Shown here: in pieces, positions 34,744 to 45,641 of the stretch
Position numbering within the stretch: position 1 is the first letter of the stretch
Layout: each line of letters begins with the position of its first letter
NCBI GenBank assembly: GCA_015350385.1
Contig: WNKI01000001.1
Span: 9,227,705 to 9,291,704 of the forward strand
Length of the DNA stretch: 64,000 nucleotides
Source of the DNA: Aculops lycopersici
Taxonomy: Eukaryota > Arthropoda > Arachnida > Trombidiformes > Eriophyidae
Direction: 5' to 3'
Notes under the pieces: generated by a model
The model's input: only the letters and a program-made list of their open reading frames with translations
The model's database searches: none
Told to the model about the DNA's origin: nothing
Program-made: the position numbers and the translations under genes

Positions 34744-35034
34744 TCACTTTGGCGGAGCCGCCTGACGAGACCGGACCTTGTCACGAATCTCGCGCTCCCT
34801 TTCGAATTGCTTCAGGTCGGTTTGTTGCAAGAATCTCTGCTTGTCCAGGTAGCCAGTCTTGGATTTAGTTGCCTGCTTCAACTCCTCCTCGATGTTCTCC
34901 TCCGTCTTGGCTCGGTTCCAATCTTGAGCGGCCTGATCTAGGATGGTGGGCTTCTTGACTCCCTTGTCCATGGACATTTTCAGGTTCTTCAGCAAATCCC
35001 CTGGATTAGATTTGCGGGCTGTTGGTTGATTCAT
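34744..35034 (-). CDS. CFDP1: BCNT-domain protein, CFDP1/Yeti-like, reduced to the C-terminal domain
   Basis: A 96-residue protein with an ATG start. Residues about 27-92 match the BCNT C-terminal domain of craniofacial development protein 1: Lys-Lys-Pro-Thr, a Trp at the start of the acidic helix, Gly-Tyr-Leu-Asp-Lys-Gln-Arg-Phe-Leu, and Phe-Glu-Arg-Glu-Arg near the end. CFDP1/Swc5 proteins act in chromatin remodelling of the SRCAP/SWR1 type and are normally 240-300 residues with an acidic N-terminus. Here only about 25 residues precede the domain. Just upstream is an AAGCAG acceptor-like site (about 35057) with an in-frame stop before it, so an unseen 5' exon is possible. NOP10 ends only 75 bp upstream on the same strand. 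Confidence 0.85.
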   Translation of the reverse strand: MNQPTARKSNPGDLLKNLKMSMDKGVKKPTILDQAAQDWNRAKTEENIEEELKQATKSKTGYLDKQRFLQQTDLKQFEREREIRDKVRSRQAAPPK

Positions 35035-35109
35035 TGTGATTGAGTTATTACCACTACTAATTCTGCTTCAAGATGACAGTTCAATTGGAATAGCAGTGAT
35101 AGAAATAAA

Positions 35110-35304
35110 TTACTGTACCGATTCAGAGTTTGGTTCAAAAATTCCAAACCTCTTCTTTATCAAAATCCTCTCACGTGAATATTTATCCTCAGGCGAGAAT
35201 CTAGCTGGATGTGCGCTTACTGTTGATTCACGTCCGTTTTCTGCTACCTTCTCAAGGGTGTAAACCTTTTTTCCCTCCTCGTTAATATAGTACATGAGAT
35301 ACAT
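35110..35304 (-). CDS. NOP10: H/ACA ribonucleoprotein subunit NOP10
   Basis: A 64-residue protein, exactly the usual length, with an ATG start. NOP10 binds the pseudouridine synthase dyskerin in H/ACA snoRNPs and telomerase. The conserved Tyr-Thr-Leu near residue 16, Ser-Ala-His-Pro-Ala-Arg-Phe-Ser-Pro at 30-38, and Asp-Lys-Tyr-Ser followed by Lys-Lys-Arg-Phe are all present. Intronless. It lies between PDHB, with which it shares an upstream region head-to-head, and the BCNT gene 75 bp downstream on the same strand. No AATAAA on its strand lies in that 75 bp. Confidence 0.97.
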   Translation of the reverse strand: MYLMYYINEEGKKVYTLEKVAENGRESTVSAHPARFSPEDKYSRERILIKKRFGIFEPNSESVQ

Positions 35305-35818
35305 GACGTTCAGATCAATATAACATTATTCTTGTTGTTGTTGTTGTTGTTTCTCAATTGTATATCTTACGGATTGATGGATAAATTGATCTATAGATTT
35401 GAGATAACAATAGTTGAAAATAAAGGCATTATTAAAGAGGCACGGTGCAAGAGAGGAGAAAGAGAAAGCGCTGCGCCGGCAGCACGCCGCAGCTATGCAG
35501 CGTGTGTGCGAACAAAACACACATACATACGAACACGCAAAGTGCTCACTTGCCGCCGCCGTTACGGCTGCTGCAGCCGCAACTTCCAATGCTGCAGCCT
35601 GCAGCCCATTCACTTACCAGCGCAAAGACATTGCAACATCCGCGCGTCTTTGCCATCGCAACAGCCAAATATTTTCACCTAAAACTAGTCCTTTGGAATT
35701 ACAACAAATATTATCATAGCCATCATCATACATTACATACATCTAAAATTTTAATCCCTTTTGAATGCGATCGAGATTTATGTAGATATAATACTTAGAA
35801 CTATTATACTCACCCAAG
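35305..35818. promoter_or_regulatory. Shared divergent promoter region of NOP10 and PDHB
   Basis: 514 bp separate the two start codons of head-to-head housekeeping genes, so both promoters must overlap here unless PDHB has a distant 5' UTR exon. Contains a (TTG)n tract at about 35331-35351. No TATA box is evident. Confidence 0.6.
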
Positions 35819-36889
35819 ATGATTCGTTTGGCTGTCAAAAGCCTCACACACCAAGCGCGAGGCCAACTACACACTAGCTCCAGGTTGGCGGCGCCATTGA
35901 TGATCAATTGCAGAGATGCCTTAAATAAAGCCATGGACGAGGAAATGGAACGAGACGAGAGGGTACTTGTGATCGGCGAGGAGGTGGCCATGTATGATGG
36001 AGCCTACAAGGTTAGCAGGGGTCTATGGAAGAAGTATGGCGACAAGAGGGTGATAGATACGCCTATCACTGAAGCGGGTTTCTGTGGTATGGCCGTGGGA
36101 GCTGCAATGGGCGGCCTAAGGCCAATTTGCGAGTTTATGACATTTAATTTTGCAATGCAAGCCATTGATCATATAATCAACTCCGCCGCAAAGGAATTCG
36201 CCATGTCCGCGGGTATGATTACAGTTCCAATCGTTTTCCGAGGCCCAAACGGGGCGGCGGCAGGTGTTGCTGCTCAGCACTCCCAATGTTATGGAGCTTG
36301 GTATGCACATTGTCCAGGCTTGAAGGTCATCTCCCCATATTCCGCCGAAGATTGCCACGGACTCCTGAAGGCGGCTATCAGGGATCCAGATCCGGTTGTG
36401 TTTTTAGAGAACGAATTACTTTACGGCCAAGCGTTCGAGGTTGACGATCAAGTTATGACCCCAAATCACGTTATACCCATTGGAAAGGCAAAGATTGAGC
36501 TACCCGGTGATCATTGTACATTAGTCTCGCATTCAAAGGGCGTCCAAATTTGCTTGGATGCAGCACGTGAATTAGCACAGCAGAATATCAGCGTTGAAGT
36601 TATCAATCTCAGATCCTTAAGACCCCTGGACATGGAAACAATCAAGCAAAGTGTTATGAAAACAAACAGACTGGTCACCGTTGAACAAGGCTGGCCCACC
36701 TGTGGTATCGGCTCGGAAATATCAGCTGGTATTGTAGAGAGCGAGGCGTTTGATTATTTAGATGCGCCCATTTACAGGGTTTCTGGAGCCGATGTGCCAA
36801 TGCCTTACGCCCAATCACTAGAGCAAGCGGCTCTACCTCAACCCCACGATGTCGTTGTTATGGTTCGAAAATGTTTAAACCTCACCTGA
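35819..36889 (+). CDS. PDHB: Pyruvate dehydrogenase E1 component subunit beta, mitochondrial
   Basis: A 356-residue single-exon protein (human 359). With the alpha subunit it forms the thiamine-diphosphate E1 enzyme that decarboxylates pyruvate in the mitochondrial matrix. The first about 27 residues are an Arg/Ser-rich leader. The mature N-terminus leads into the conserved Asp-Ala-Leu-Asn and the Gly-Glu-Glu-Val-Ala stretch with the cofactor-contacting glutamate. Pyr-domain motifs at about 80-200 (Thr-Pro-Ile-Thr-Glu, Gly-Pro-Asn-Gly, Gln-His-Ser-Gln) and the transketolase C-terminal domain at about 215-350 are complete. No defects seen. Confidence 0.97.
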   Translation: MIRLAVKSLTHQARGQLHTSSRLAAPLMINCRDALNKAMDEEMERDERVLVIGEEVAMYDGAYKVSRGLWKKYGDKRVIDTPITEAGFCGMAVGAAMGGLRPICEFMTFNFAMQAIDHIINSAAKEFAMSAGMITVPIVFRGPNGAAAGVAAQHSQCYGAWYAHCPGLKVISPYSAEDCHGLLKAAIRDPDPVVFLENELLYGQAFEVDDQVMTPNHVIPIGKAKIELPGDHCTLVSHSKGVQICLDAARELAQQNISVEVINLRSLRPLDMETIKQSVMKTNRLVTVEQGWPTCGIGSEISAGIVESEAFDYLDAPIYRVSGADVPMPYAQSLEQAALPQPHDVVVMVRKCLNLT

Positions 36890-39655
36890 TTGCAATGAAT
36901 GCAAAACTTTTGTTATATTCAAATCAAATTTTTGAAACAAGAGGAGATATTCAGATTTGCCTCTCGGCATCAACCTCAATCCAAACTAAAAGAACCCATG
37001 AACAATCAAGAAGATCAACAACTCAAGAGAGGAGACTAACTAGTCTTCGCTTCGCAATGGAGAGGATTATCGTGTTGATGGGGTTTGTTCATACCTGTTG
37101 TTATATTATGTTAATTAAATAGTTATATCAAATTGTCATTTTAACCAAAACTTTTACTCTGAGCTAGATGGTTAGCTAAGAATATTGCGTCACCTCACTT
37201 TGTGTTTAGCTGAAGTTGTGCGCAAGTGTTGACGTGATGGATCAACTCGCTTGATTCAGTCAACCTAGTGACCCCAAGACTACGAACAAAAACGGTGCGA
37301 AACCAAACAGAGTTTCGTTTCATGGAAACTAAAAACTCCATCCACCACAACCAACTTGAACCACCACAACTCACCTCTTGTCTCACAGTTAAATAGGCCA
37401 ATAATTCGAAAAAGTGGAGCGCCGACGCGCGAAATGTGCTTTCCAAAATTCCAAATTCATATCTCGACTAGAAAGGCTCAAGCCACATCCGTTAACTAGA
37501 TTAAACACACATACATACATACTCTCTGTCAGTATGCTTAGTCAGGTGGCTTGCTTGTTGAACCAAGAAAATGAGTTATCTAACTAAATTTCAAGTGCAA
37601 CGTTTGTAGTAAGGAAAATGATGAAGGGGAGAGAGGGAGAGAAAACTAAACGCTCAGTTTGAGACTGCTAGTCCTCGACGATGACGAGGAGTTGCTCCAA
37701 CTGTCGGCCGTCGACTTGTTTGTTGCCTAATCGAGAATTCAAGACCACTCGAGTGTCTTGCGGTTTTTGTAATCCTTGCTGCCGACCACAAAACGATTTC
37801 TTTCGGCGCCAAAAGTGAGCAGCGCTACCACTACTGCAAAGATCATAAACACATCGTTGCAATTGTAGCTTTCGGCAAGATCGAGGGAGGCAATCGATTT
37901 CTCCTCACTCCAGTCCAAATCCATCGATTACTTTTGCCGTTAAGATAGCTGCTTTAGCTTATGAGAATGTAGAAGCCTTACAGAAACTTCTCTCTTTCTC
38001 TCTTGCAATTGCAGTGGCAAGCGGCCAGCCACTTGACTATGAATAAAAATGAATAGAAATCCCAATATCTTGTCGAACACACTGGCCCACTTCCAGCCAG
38101 TTGCCGAGAGGATCGCCACTTGTTGCCTCAGTTGCGGCTGTTGAGCAATTCCACAGTACATAATAATCTACAGGTAGTGGCGCTGGATGAGAGTCGCAAG
38201 GTTAAGTGGTTGCCGCGGCGACTAGCTTACGAGCAGCAGCAACCTGTTGCGCGCAACTCATTTACAACGCCAGCCACTAATTCCATTTCCATTTCCTCCT
38301 TCTCTTCTCTGCAGCTCGAGTTCAGGTTTAGTCCTCGTCATCATCACCCCGAGCAAGACGACCACTAGTTGCAACAAGTTTAATTTTCTCCTACATTCGA
38401 CAGCGGCGACAAATTCCAGGTTTGGTTACGTAGTTAGCTGTCTAGTTAGCTGTCTGGTAAGCTAGCTGTCCAGTTGGTCGAGGGCGAAGAGGATTCCGCT
38501 AGTAGATTGATCTTGATGCAGTTGCCCGTTAGTTCCCCGTGCCCTTGAACTTGTGCGCTTGGTCAACAAGTGGTTGCTTCGCGTTAGATGCTGATCTTGA
38601 GTTGCGCGGACAGCCTCGAGTTGAGAGATAGTTGGTAGGTTAAGCAAACATCTAGTTTAGCCATAGGGAAACATTGCAAACTCGTCGACAAAATATGTGT
38701 GCTTGAGAGATGATTCCAGGTGATATAATCGAAATTTTCAATCCAACTTTAGCGAAATTCTAGTAAGCCTCTTCCTTGTATGTTGAAGTTTAGCCAGCAA
38801 GACCTTCTCTAGGAAAGAGGGAAATTGTCTCTGCTGCTACCGCTGCTGCTGTTGCTACTACCACACAACTAGTGTTGCAACAAAAACCACCACGACTACC
38901 ATTCAGTGCCTCGGGTAGCCGTTAGTCAAAAGGGATAGAAAGAGAGAAACAAAAAACTGGACGCAAGCTGGACAACCGCTAGACTTGAGAGCGCTTAGTG
39001 GGTGGAGTTTGCGAAGGGGAAGCTCGGGTGTCATGATGCTCCGATTTTGAATCATCCGGCTAATGGATGTTCTTCCTCTAAGTTTCTTCATTCCATTTTG
39101 AATAGTATTAGTTGCAGATGGACTAACTAACGGTTAGATGAGAGGCGATAAGAAAGCAATGCTAACGTCGAGTAGCAGGTACAACAGGTAGCCAGAGAAT
39201 TATGTGCTCGAGTTCGCGTTTAGAATTTAGTAGTGATAAAGTTGAGTTAAAGTTAAATTTTGAAGCGTGACACAGAGACGACCGAGTTAATTGAATCGCT
39301 TACCTTGGTGGTGGTTTAGTCTATTCAACGTTCATCATCAACTCTACCATAGGCGCGTCTGGTTTCCTTTTTAACAAAAATTGTCAACCCGAGTTAAAAG
39401 AAATTTGAAACTAGCCACCAAGATAGTGAACTAAAGATTTTTATTTCATATTAGTCGAGAGTTGGACCTAGACTGAGGTGATTTAATTATTATCATTATT
39501 ATTATTATTATTACAATACTCAACATAAACATTATCGTTATAATCATACAATTATTTGATGATTCAAAGACATATCTATTGAAGTTGAAATAAGATCAAC
39601 TAAGACATTGAAACAAAAACCAAGAGAATCAAGATTAAATCAAATCACTGCCATA
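36890..39655. other. Intergenic stretch with one possible small gene
   Basis: Mostly non-coding, with CACYTGTTG words at 38117 and 38564. A possible 61-residue membrane protein at 37739-37924 is listed separately. The right end has AT-rich trinucleotide repeats near 39493-39512. Confidence 0.5.
37739..37924 (-). CDS. Possible small single-pass membrane protein
   Basis: A 61-residue frame with an ATG, an acidic N-terminus, a hydrophobic segment at about residues 25-39 and a basic polar tail (Arg-Asn-Arg then Lys-Asp-Tyr-Lys). The layout is sensible for a real micro-membrane protein, but length alone gives no proof and I recognise no family. Confidence 0.3.
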   Translation of the reverse strand: MDLDWSEEKSIASLDLAESYNCNDVFMIFAVVVALLTFGAERNRFVVGSKDYKNRKTLEWS

Positions 39656-42407
39656 ATGAGACTCCTCAAGAAGCTAGCCTCAGGTAGGTGCTCAATGTTA
39701 ACTTTAATCACAGTGATTGCACTCGCATCGACTCTGGCTTCCGGGGCCGGAGTTGGCGAGGAGGCCAAAGTTGTCGTAGCCGCTGCGCCCACGATCGAAT
39801 CACCACAAGCAACCCCATCACAAGTTGCACCAGTAGCAGCAAGTACAGAGCAACAAGTGTCACAAGCATCACAACCACAAGAGCATCACATTGAGCCAAA
39901 AAGTGCCGGCGTCGCCCCAGGATCGGGGCCAGGCGAACAGGCAGCGGAGTCTGCTCCTGTGGCCCAGCATGCTCAGGTGGCAGATGGCAAGACCGCAGTC
40001 GTCGACGCCAAGACCGGCGAACGCAAGGGCAGGTCCGAGGGCGAAAAGTCAGCCACAAGTGTAGCCACTGGCGCCGAGTCGAGCAAGGTAGTTGCTGATG
40101 CTTCAAAGGCCTCGCCGGCAGAGAAGTCAGCCGAGAAGAAGGCTGACGCCAACAAGACAAGTGAGCCAACTAAGATAGCCTCAAACGAGAAGGGAGCTTC
40201 AAGTGGCGCCTCTCAAGGAAAGCCGACCAAGTCTGGCTCAGGGTCATCCCTTTCGGGAAAAAGCGCAATCAAGAGCAAGCTGCCTGCCAACCTGGGCACC
40301 GTCACATCAACAGGTAGCGGCGGACAAGCTCTGTACATGTCCAAGCACGACGCTTACTCTGCCATTGCCGAGAAGCACGGCGCCCTAGCTGCCCACTCCT
40401 CGATGATGAAGAAGGCGGACAAGAGACAGATGCATAGTTTTGGCGGCATCCAAAAAGCCTCAGGTGGCCTTGGTGACATGCTAAGCCCATTCAAGGGAGT
40501 CACTGATGGTGGATTGGCGAGAAGTAAGTACTCTTTAGTATGGATGATTCGAGAAAAATTAATACTGGCTTGCGTAACTCACATTACTAACCAAAATTTC
40601 ACCTACTTCCCTCTCAAAAAACCCAGCTCTTGGCGCATCCATGAGGTCCATCGTCAAGGGAAAATACGCAGTTCCAGCTTATGTTGCCTCGGCCCTTCTG
40701 GGAGCTGTCGCCCTGATGGCTTTCTACGAGTCGCCCATCTCACCGCTGCCAGTGCCCGCTCTACCTGAGCCACCTGTTGGCCGCTTCCCGCCAGAGATGC
40801 CCAGTTTGCCTATTGGCTCGCAGGTTCCATTCAGAGGCAACCAGCAACAATACGGTCAACAAAACTACAACCAGAGATCCTTCAACGGAATGCAACAGCA
40901 ACCAGGAATGGTGATGCAACCATTGCAACAACAACAACAACAGCAAGCATCGCAGATTCTGTTTCCATCAGCTAGCCAGCAGCCAGCTCAACAGAGACAA
41001 ATGAATGTGGCCACTCCGGTGCAACAGTTGGCGGCAAACTTGCTCTCAGGTGGCAAGCAGAACGCTCAGCGCAAATCGGGACTCGACTACGACCCATCGT
41101 CGTCGCGATCGTTCTTTGGTGGAGCAGCAACAGGTGGCCAGCATCAGTTGAACACGCACAAGTCGAGCGATGCTGGCTCCTTCTTGAGCTACTTCGGTCT
41201 TGGCGGCAGCGCCGGCGACTCGGTTGGCCAAATGAGCTCGATGGAGTCGAAGGGATCAAATGGAGCCATAAATTCAAACAATCTGTCGGGCTCTCACATA
41301 ATCAACAAGGTGAGATCAATGCTTAGCCGCTCGCCGGCCACTAGTGCCTCCTCCTCCTCGTCGAGCTCCAGCATCTCGGCTGCCAACGCTAACCCTTGGG
41401 ACCAGTACCAGAGAATGAGCTTTGTGCAGGCCCTTATGAAGGACGCTGCCTTCTTACCTGGCTACCTGACCACCTCGCGGAAGTCCACATCGGCTAGTCC
41501 AGCCTCTGCTACCTCGTCACCAAACAAGGCTGCTGCTGCGCCATCCTCAAACTCGGCCTCGCAGTCAGCTGCAATTGCGCCGGCGTCCAGGATGCAGGGT
41601 AGCGATTTGCCACTGGGCTTCAACTCGTTCATGCAACAACCGCAACAAGCTTCCGGTGGCATGCAACAAGTTGCTTCCTATTCGAAGCCCCAAAAGGCGG
41701 GCTCAGGTCTCGGAATCGCCAAGATAGCTCACGCGCTTCTGGACACATTCACCTCCGGCATCATGCAAAGACACGCCGGTCCGGTTCTTGGTGGCCAACA
41801 AAAGTCGGCCAACAGTGAGGAGTCCATCTCGCCACTAGTCTCAGCAACTAGCCTGTTGACTGATATGCTCACAAGCTATAACTCGGCCCAGCAACAAGCC
41901 GAGCAACAGTCACCGTCGAGTGTGAGCAATAACGAGCAACAGGCCAAGTCGCCGGCCGCTACATCAGGACAACAATCTGTTGCTGCCGTCGCGACCGCTG
42001 GTTCACAAAGCAAGCCAGACCAACTTTCAGCCAGATCGCTCGAGGTTGGCGTCCCAGAAAGCGGGGACTCCCAGCAGAAGCAACAGGTGGCTTCAAAACA
42101 AGCGGATGCCAAACAGGCGGCTAGTGCACCTAGCGCCTCAGCCGGTCAACAAGAGCAGTCAGCAACACATGTGAGAAAGACCAGGAGCATTGGACTTGAG
42201 TACCCTATTGAGAGCAACCAAATGCTCGAGGCTAGACCTCAGCAACCAAGTAAAGCGGCCCAAATCAACAATGTTATCGATTTCGTGTCGGATAGCTACT
42301 CACAAAATAGAATGTTGTTCAATTTTATGATGAACCGAGTTGGCCTAAGTCATGCGGTGCCATATGTAGAGCAGATCCTTGCCCCCAGTGGCCAACAAAA
42401 CCACTAG
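39656..42407 (+). CDS. Unrecognised Gln/Ser/Ala-rich secretory-pathway protein
   Basis: Two exons: 39656-40523 (donor GTAAGT, phase 1) and 40627-42407 (acceptor AACCCAG), 882 residues. The ATG at 39656 gives a good signal peptide (hydrophobic at about residues 14-30). Exon 1 then encodes Ala/Ser/Lys-rich, Glu-containing repeats. Exon 2 begins with a basic patch and a hydrophobic span of about 18 residues (Val-Pro-Ala-Tyr to Met-Ala-Phe-Tyr), then a long Gln/Ser-rich region. A dibasic Lys-Thr-Arg site and a more ordered C-terminus of about 70 residues end the protein. It may be a matrix, cuticle or silk-like secreted protein or a membrane-anchored one. I recognise no domain. It is tail-to-tail with RAD17. 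Confidence 0.75.
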
Positions 42408-42526
42408 TAGCACCAACTACCATTGTCACCAATAGATATAGACTTGATTAGCAAGATTATTTATAACTACGCAAAGGAAGACTGATAATTTATTGATTTA
42501 CTCACAACAAACACAAATAGAAACGA

Positions 42527-42532
42527 ATAAAA
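42527..42532 (+). promoter_or_regulatory. Polyadenylation signal
   Basis: AATAAA 120 bases after the stop codon of the Gln/Ser-rich protein gene. Confidence 0.6.
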
Positions 42533-42615
42533 CCTTCTATTGTTTACAACATACAATTTAATACTCATCCTCATAACAAACACATCATTCACTCTATGGC
42601 TGAAAGCTTTACTAA

Positions 42616-42621
42616 TTTATT
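42616..42621 (-). promoter_or_regulatory. Polyadenylation signal, RAD17
   Basis: TTTATT on the plus strand, i.e. AATAAA on the minus strand, 35 bases after the RAD17 stop. The convergent 3' ends lie within about 90 bp of each other. Confidence 0.55.
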
Positions 42622-42655
42622 TGTACTAGTTGGAATTGCAACTCTCACCAGAAAA

Positions 42656-44512
42656 TTAGGACAATACTTCTTTAGGCTCCTGTTCCAATTCATCAATCAT
42701 CTCACTCAATTGTTCATGTCTAACATCATAATCAACTTGTGGATCATCCTCCCATCTACTCAGAGTTTCCACTATTCTAGTTACGTTCCTCCGATCTAAT
42801 GTGGGATTTCTAATGAAGTCAGCTTTAGACTGAGATCCTCTAAAGTTTGCAGCAGATGTTTGAACCTGATTTTTAGCTATGTGATCGAGATAAGGTATGT
42901 AGTCAACGAGTAACTTGGTGGGATCCAATTGAGCTGAGCTATTTGATACTAGTTGATCGGCGCACTTATCCAACAAAGACTTGTAGTCATCCACCAACTT
43001 GGGTAGACAGTGTGATATTGGCTTGTTGAAACTGTTCATCTCTCCATTACTTGACACCTTTTCGACACTTGTCTTAACTATTCGTGGACCATCTGGTGTT
43101 TGTATCCTCTTGTGGCTGGCTTTTGATTGCGCTGATACATTCTCGTATAGTGAGTATACTATTGATTCAATTGCTAGATGAGATTGAATTGTGTCTAATT
43201 GATTGTGTAATTCATAGAATTGTGAGGATTTGAGAGATTCAATTGATATAGTATCAACAAGCGATAGGTTTTCCATAACTGTTGCGGCTCTTTCAATATT
43301 GGAATTATCGCAGAATTTGTAATAGTGTTGGTGCAACCAAGTGATCAAACGCTTGCCTCCAACACCAACCATATCGACCAGGCACTCGGTACTGTTTTCG
43401 GTCGGAAATGGTCGTTCAATACTCCGGTGTCGCAGACCTAATTCCATTGTATATAACCTTTTCTGGTAGAAGATCTTACCCAAAACATGAAAGAAAGGGA
43501 CACTTCTTGTGGTATCACGCATTAGACTTGGGTTCAGCTCAAATCTTGAGGATCTCTCATGGGCTAACTTTTGTCTTTTGCTGACAGGCAATTGGAATGG
43601 TGTTATACCCCTGTGTCCATTGCTGTTTCCATTTGGCATTATGTAACTACAACTTGTTGATTTATTACAGAGGATTTGTAGCGAGTTGAGACAGGCTCTC
43701 ATATCACCGTCACAATCAACTGCAATGAGCTCCGCAGTTTCCTTATCCACGACTATATTTTGTGATTTCATCTTGGCCTCTATGAGTTTCTTCATATTGG
43801 CTTTTGTTATAGGGTTGAATTTGAACGTTTGCATTCCAACAGACGCTTTGAGTTTGTTTGGTATTGACATTGTCTCCCCATCACAGTCGAGAGTTTCGAA
43901 GACAATTGCAACTCGACGAGTAGTCTGGCTCGCTAAGTTTTTGATAACTTTGATCAGTTTGACTATAGATTGAACGAGAGTCCGTTGGTGTTTTGCAAAC
44001 GTTAATGACGATTCAACGTGGATGATAACTCCACTCATTGGTGGTGGTCTTATTGGGGCAGCCATGACTGGTGATATGAAATCGTCGTCGCTGTCAAATT
44101 CATCATCATCTTGAGGTAGACTATTATTGCTTGGGTATAGTGGATTGTAGATGGCACTATTTATAACGAAGTGTTCGAATTTATTGGCATTTCTTCGTTC
44201 GAATGAATGTTTATCCAAATTTATGCTGTTATTGTATGCAGATTGCTGAATATCAAATTTGATGGCTGTCGTGTCAAATGTTTCACTATATTCTCTGATA
44301 GGTACTTTGAGCTCACTAGAAATCCATCTTAGTACTGAAGTTTTGCCGGATCCAGTTGGACCTTGAAATATCAAAAATGGACACTTGGATTTGTATTCCT
44401 CCCTAGAGGCGCTAACAAAATGTTCATGAAACCAGCCGTAAACTTCCGTGATCTTCTTCTTCTGAATGGCCAATTCTAATTGTTCTCTTGTGAGATTCTC
44501 ATTGGCATCCAT
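42656..44512 (-). CDS. RAD17: Cell cycle checkpoint clamp loader RAD17
   Basis: A 618-residue single-exon protein. RAD17 with RFC2-5 loads the 9-1-1 clamp at damaged DNA and activates ATR signalling. The Walker A motif is Gly-Pro-Thr-Gly-Ser-Gly-Lys-Thr at residues 51-58. The family block Cys-Asp-Gly-Asp-Met-Arg then Asn-Ser-Leu-Gln lies at about 265-280. A Leu-Gly-Lys-Ile-Phe-Tyr-Gln-Lys-Arg block at about 340 and a Leu-His-Gln-His-Tyr block at about 390 match RAD17 rather than RFC1 or CTF18. The protein starts just before the first helix and lacks the Trp-x-x-Lys-Tyr-x-Pro segment that normally precedes it, so a 5' exon may be missing or the N-terminus is short. Confidence 0.92.
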   Translation of the reverse strand: MDANENLTREQLELAIQKKKITEVYGWFHEHFVSASREEYKSKCPFLIFQGPTGSGKTSVLRWISSELKVPIREYSETFDTTAIKFDIQQSAYNNSINLDKHSFERRNANKFEHFVINSAIYNPLYPSNNSLPQDDDEFDSDDDFISPVMAAPIRPPPMSGVIIHVESSLTFAKHQRTLVQSIVKLIKVIKNLASQTTRRVAIVFETLDCDGETMSIPNKLKASVGMQTFKFNPITKANMKKLIEAKMKSQNIVVDKETAELIAVDCDGDMRACLNSLQILCNKSTSCSYIMPNGNSNGHRGITPFQLPVSKRQKLAHERSSRFELNPSLMRDTTRSVPFFHVLGKIFYQKRLYTMELGLRHRSIERPFPTENSTECLVDMVGVGGKRLITWLHQHYYKFCDNSNIERAATVMENLSLVDTISIESLKSSQFYELHNQLDTIQSHLAIESIVYSLYENVSAQSKASHKRIQTPDGPRIVKTSVEKVSSNGEMNSFNKPISHCLPKLVDDYKSLLDKCADQLVSNSSAQLDPTKLLVDYIPYLDHIAKNQVQTSAANFRGSQSKADFIRNPTLDRRNVTRIVETLSRWEDDPQVDYDVRHEQLSEMIDELEQEPKEVLS

Positions 44513-45347
44513 AATTAGGTGACCATTTGGTCTTTCGAGTAGACTGCTCAGTGGACACAGTTATTAATTGAGCTCAATAGATCATCATCATTTTGGTTAT
44601 TTGGTGGAAAGTATGAGTATTTTTTCAGATATAAATATTCCAAAGTCAATTATGTCGCAAGAAGATGCGGCACACAATTCGCTGAGAATATTTGGAGAAA
44701 GTCCCGGCCGCTGGCCACCGGCGCGATGCAACCAGATTGCATGAGAATCTCCGTTGGCTTTAAAATAGCACACGTGTTTTGGGTTAAGCGCCGAAATTTA
44801 TCCAGTTTTTCGCCCTAGATTAGACAACCGAAATTCCTCAAAAATTATTCAAATTTATATTTAGAAGCAAATCTAGTTTTACCTCATACTGATTACAATA
44901 TCATATCACTCTTGTAGAGAAGCAACAAGTTGCACCACTTGGCCAACTCCCTAGTCACACACAGCTAGCGTCCTAGGCAGTATACTAGCTATCTCAGTAT
45001 ACTTGCTATCTCATCAGAAGCCGGGAGTCTAACTTGTATTCCAATGTTTTCTTGTAAAAATCGGTAGCGAAGACAACTACACCCTTGTTATTCTTAGCCA
45101 CCATCTACACCTTACAATGTACAGATAGCACTGTCAATCTTTCGCGCATGCTAGACAGTATTTCTTTCCTGCCTCGAAACTAAATTCCACATCCAACATA
45201 CCAACTATTTATCCATCCAGCATGTGGTTTGATTAGTTTTTTAGTCACATCTTATTTAATTCACCAGAATCATGACACAAGATAGTTGATGAGAAGCACG
45301 AGGATAAACTCGACGCCACAGAACACATCTCGAGCCAAGTGGACGCT
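44513..45347. other. Divergent intergenic region, RAD17 and coiled-coil gene
   Basis: No gene seen. It should hold the RAD17 promoter. An upstream exon of the coiled-coil gene could lie here, because its frame is open back to about 45275 and preceded by a CACAAG acceptor-like site. Confidence 0.5.
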
Positions 45348-45641
45348 ATGCAAAATCAGCTGGACAACATGTTATCTGGTGTTGAAAGATCGCTAGCTGT
45401 AACATGTGAGTCTATCATGGATAAGATGCAGCAATTAGAGTGGAAGATTCAGAATCTGGAGAAGATTTATACGGAATTGCAAAAGGATGCAGCTGAAGCA
45501 ATAGCGGAAACCAAGCGCCCCCGCCGGCGGCGAGTGTCGACTATGCTCAAAAACGATACAGTCCGAATGTTGATCAACAGGTTCTGCTCGTGCAAATGTA
45601 CATATCGACCCAAGAAGCTGATAGCAAAAGTTTTAATGTAA
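45348..45641 (+). CDS. Small coiled-coil protein
   Basis: 97 residues from the first in-frame ATG. Residues 1-55 form a heptad pattern (Leu/Met/Ile spaced every 3-4 residues) without proline, and the C-terminal 40 residues are strongly basic with four arginines in a row and several cysteines. The open frame continues about 70 bases upstream without ATG, so a 5' exon may add residues. The coiled coil faintly resembles HSBP1- and BLOC-1-type small proteins, but I cannot assign it. It is convergent with FNDC3. Confidence 0.5.
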   Translation: MQNQLDNMLSGVERSLAVTCESIMDKMQQLEWKIQNLEKIYTELQKDAAEAIAETKRPRRRRVSTMLKNDTVRMLINRFCSCKCTYRPKKLIAKVLM

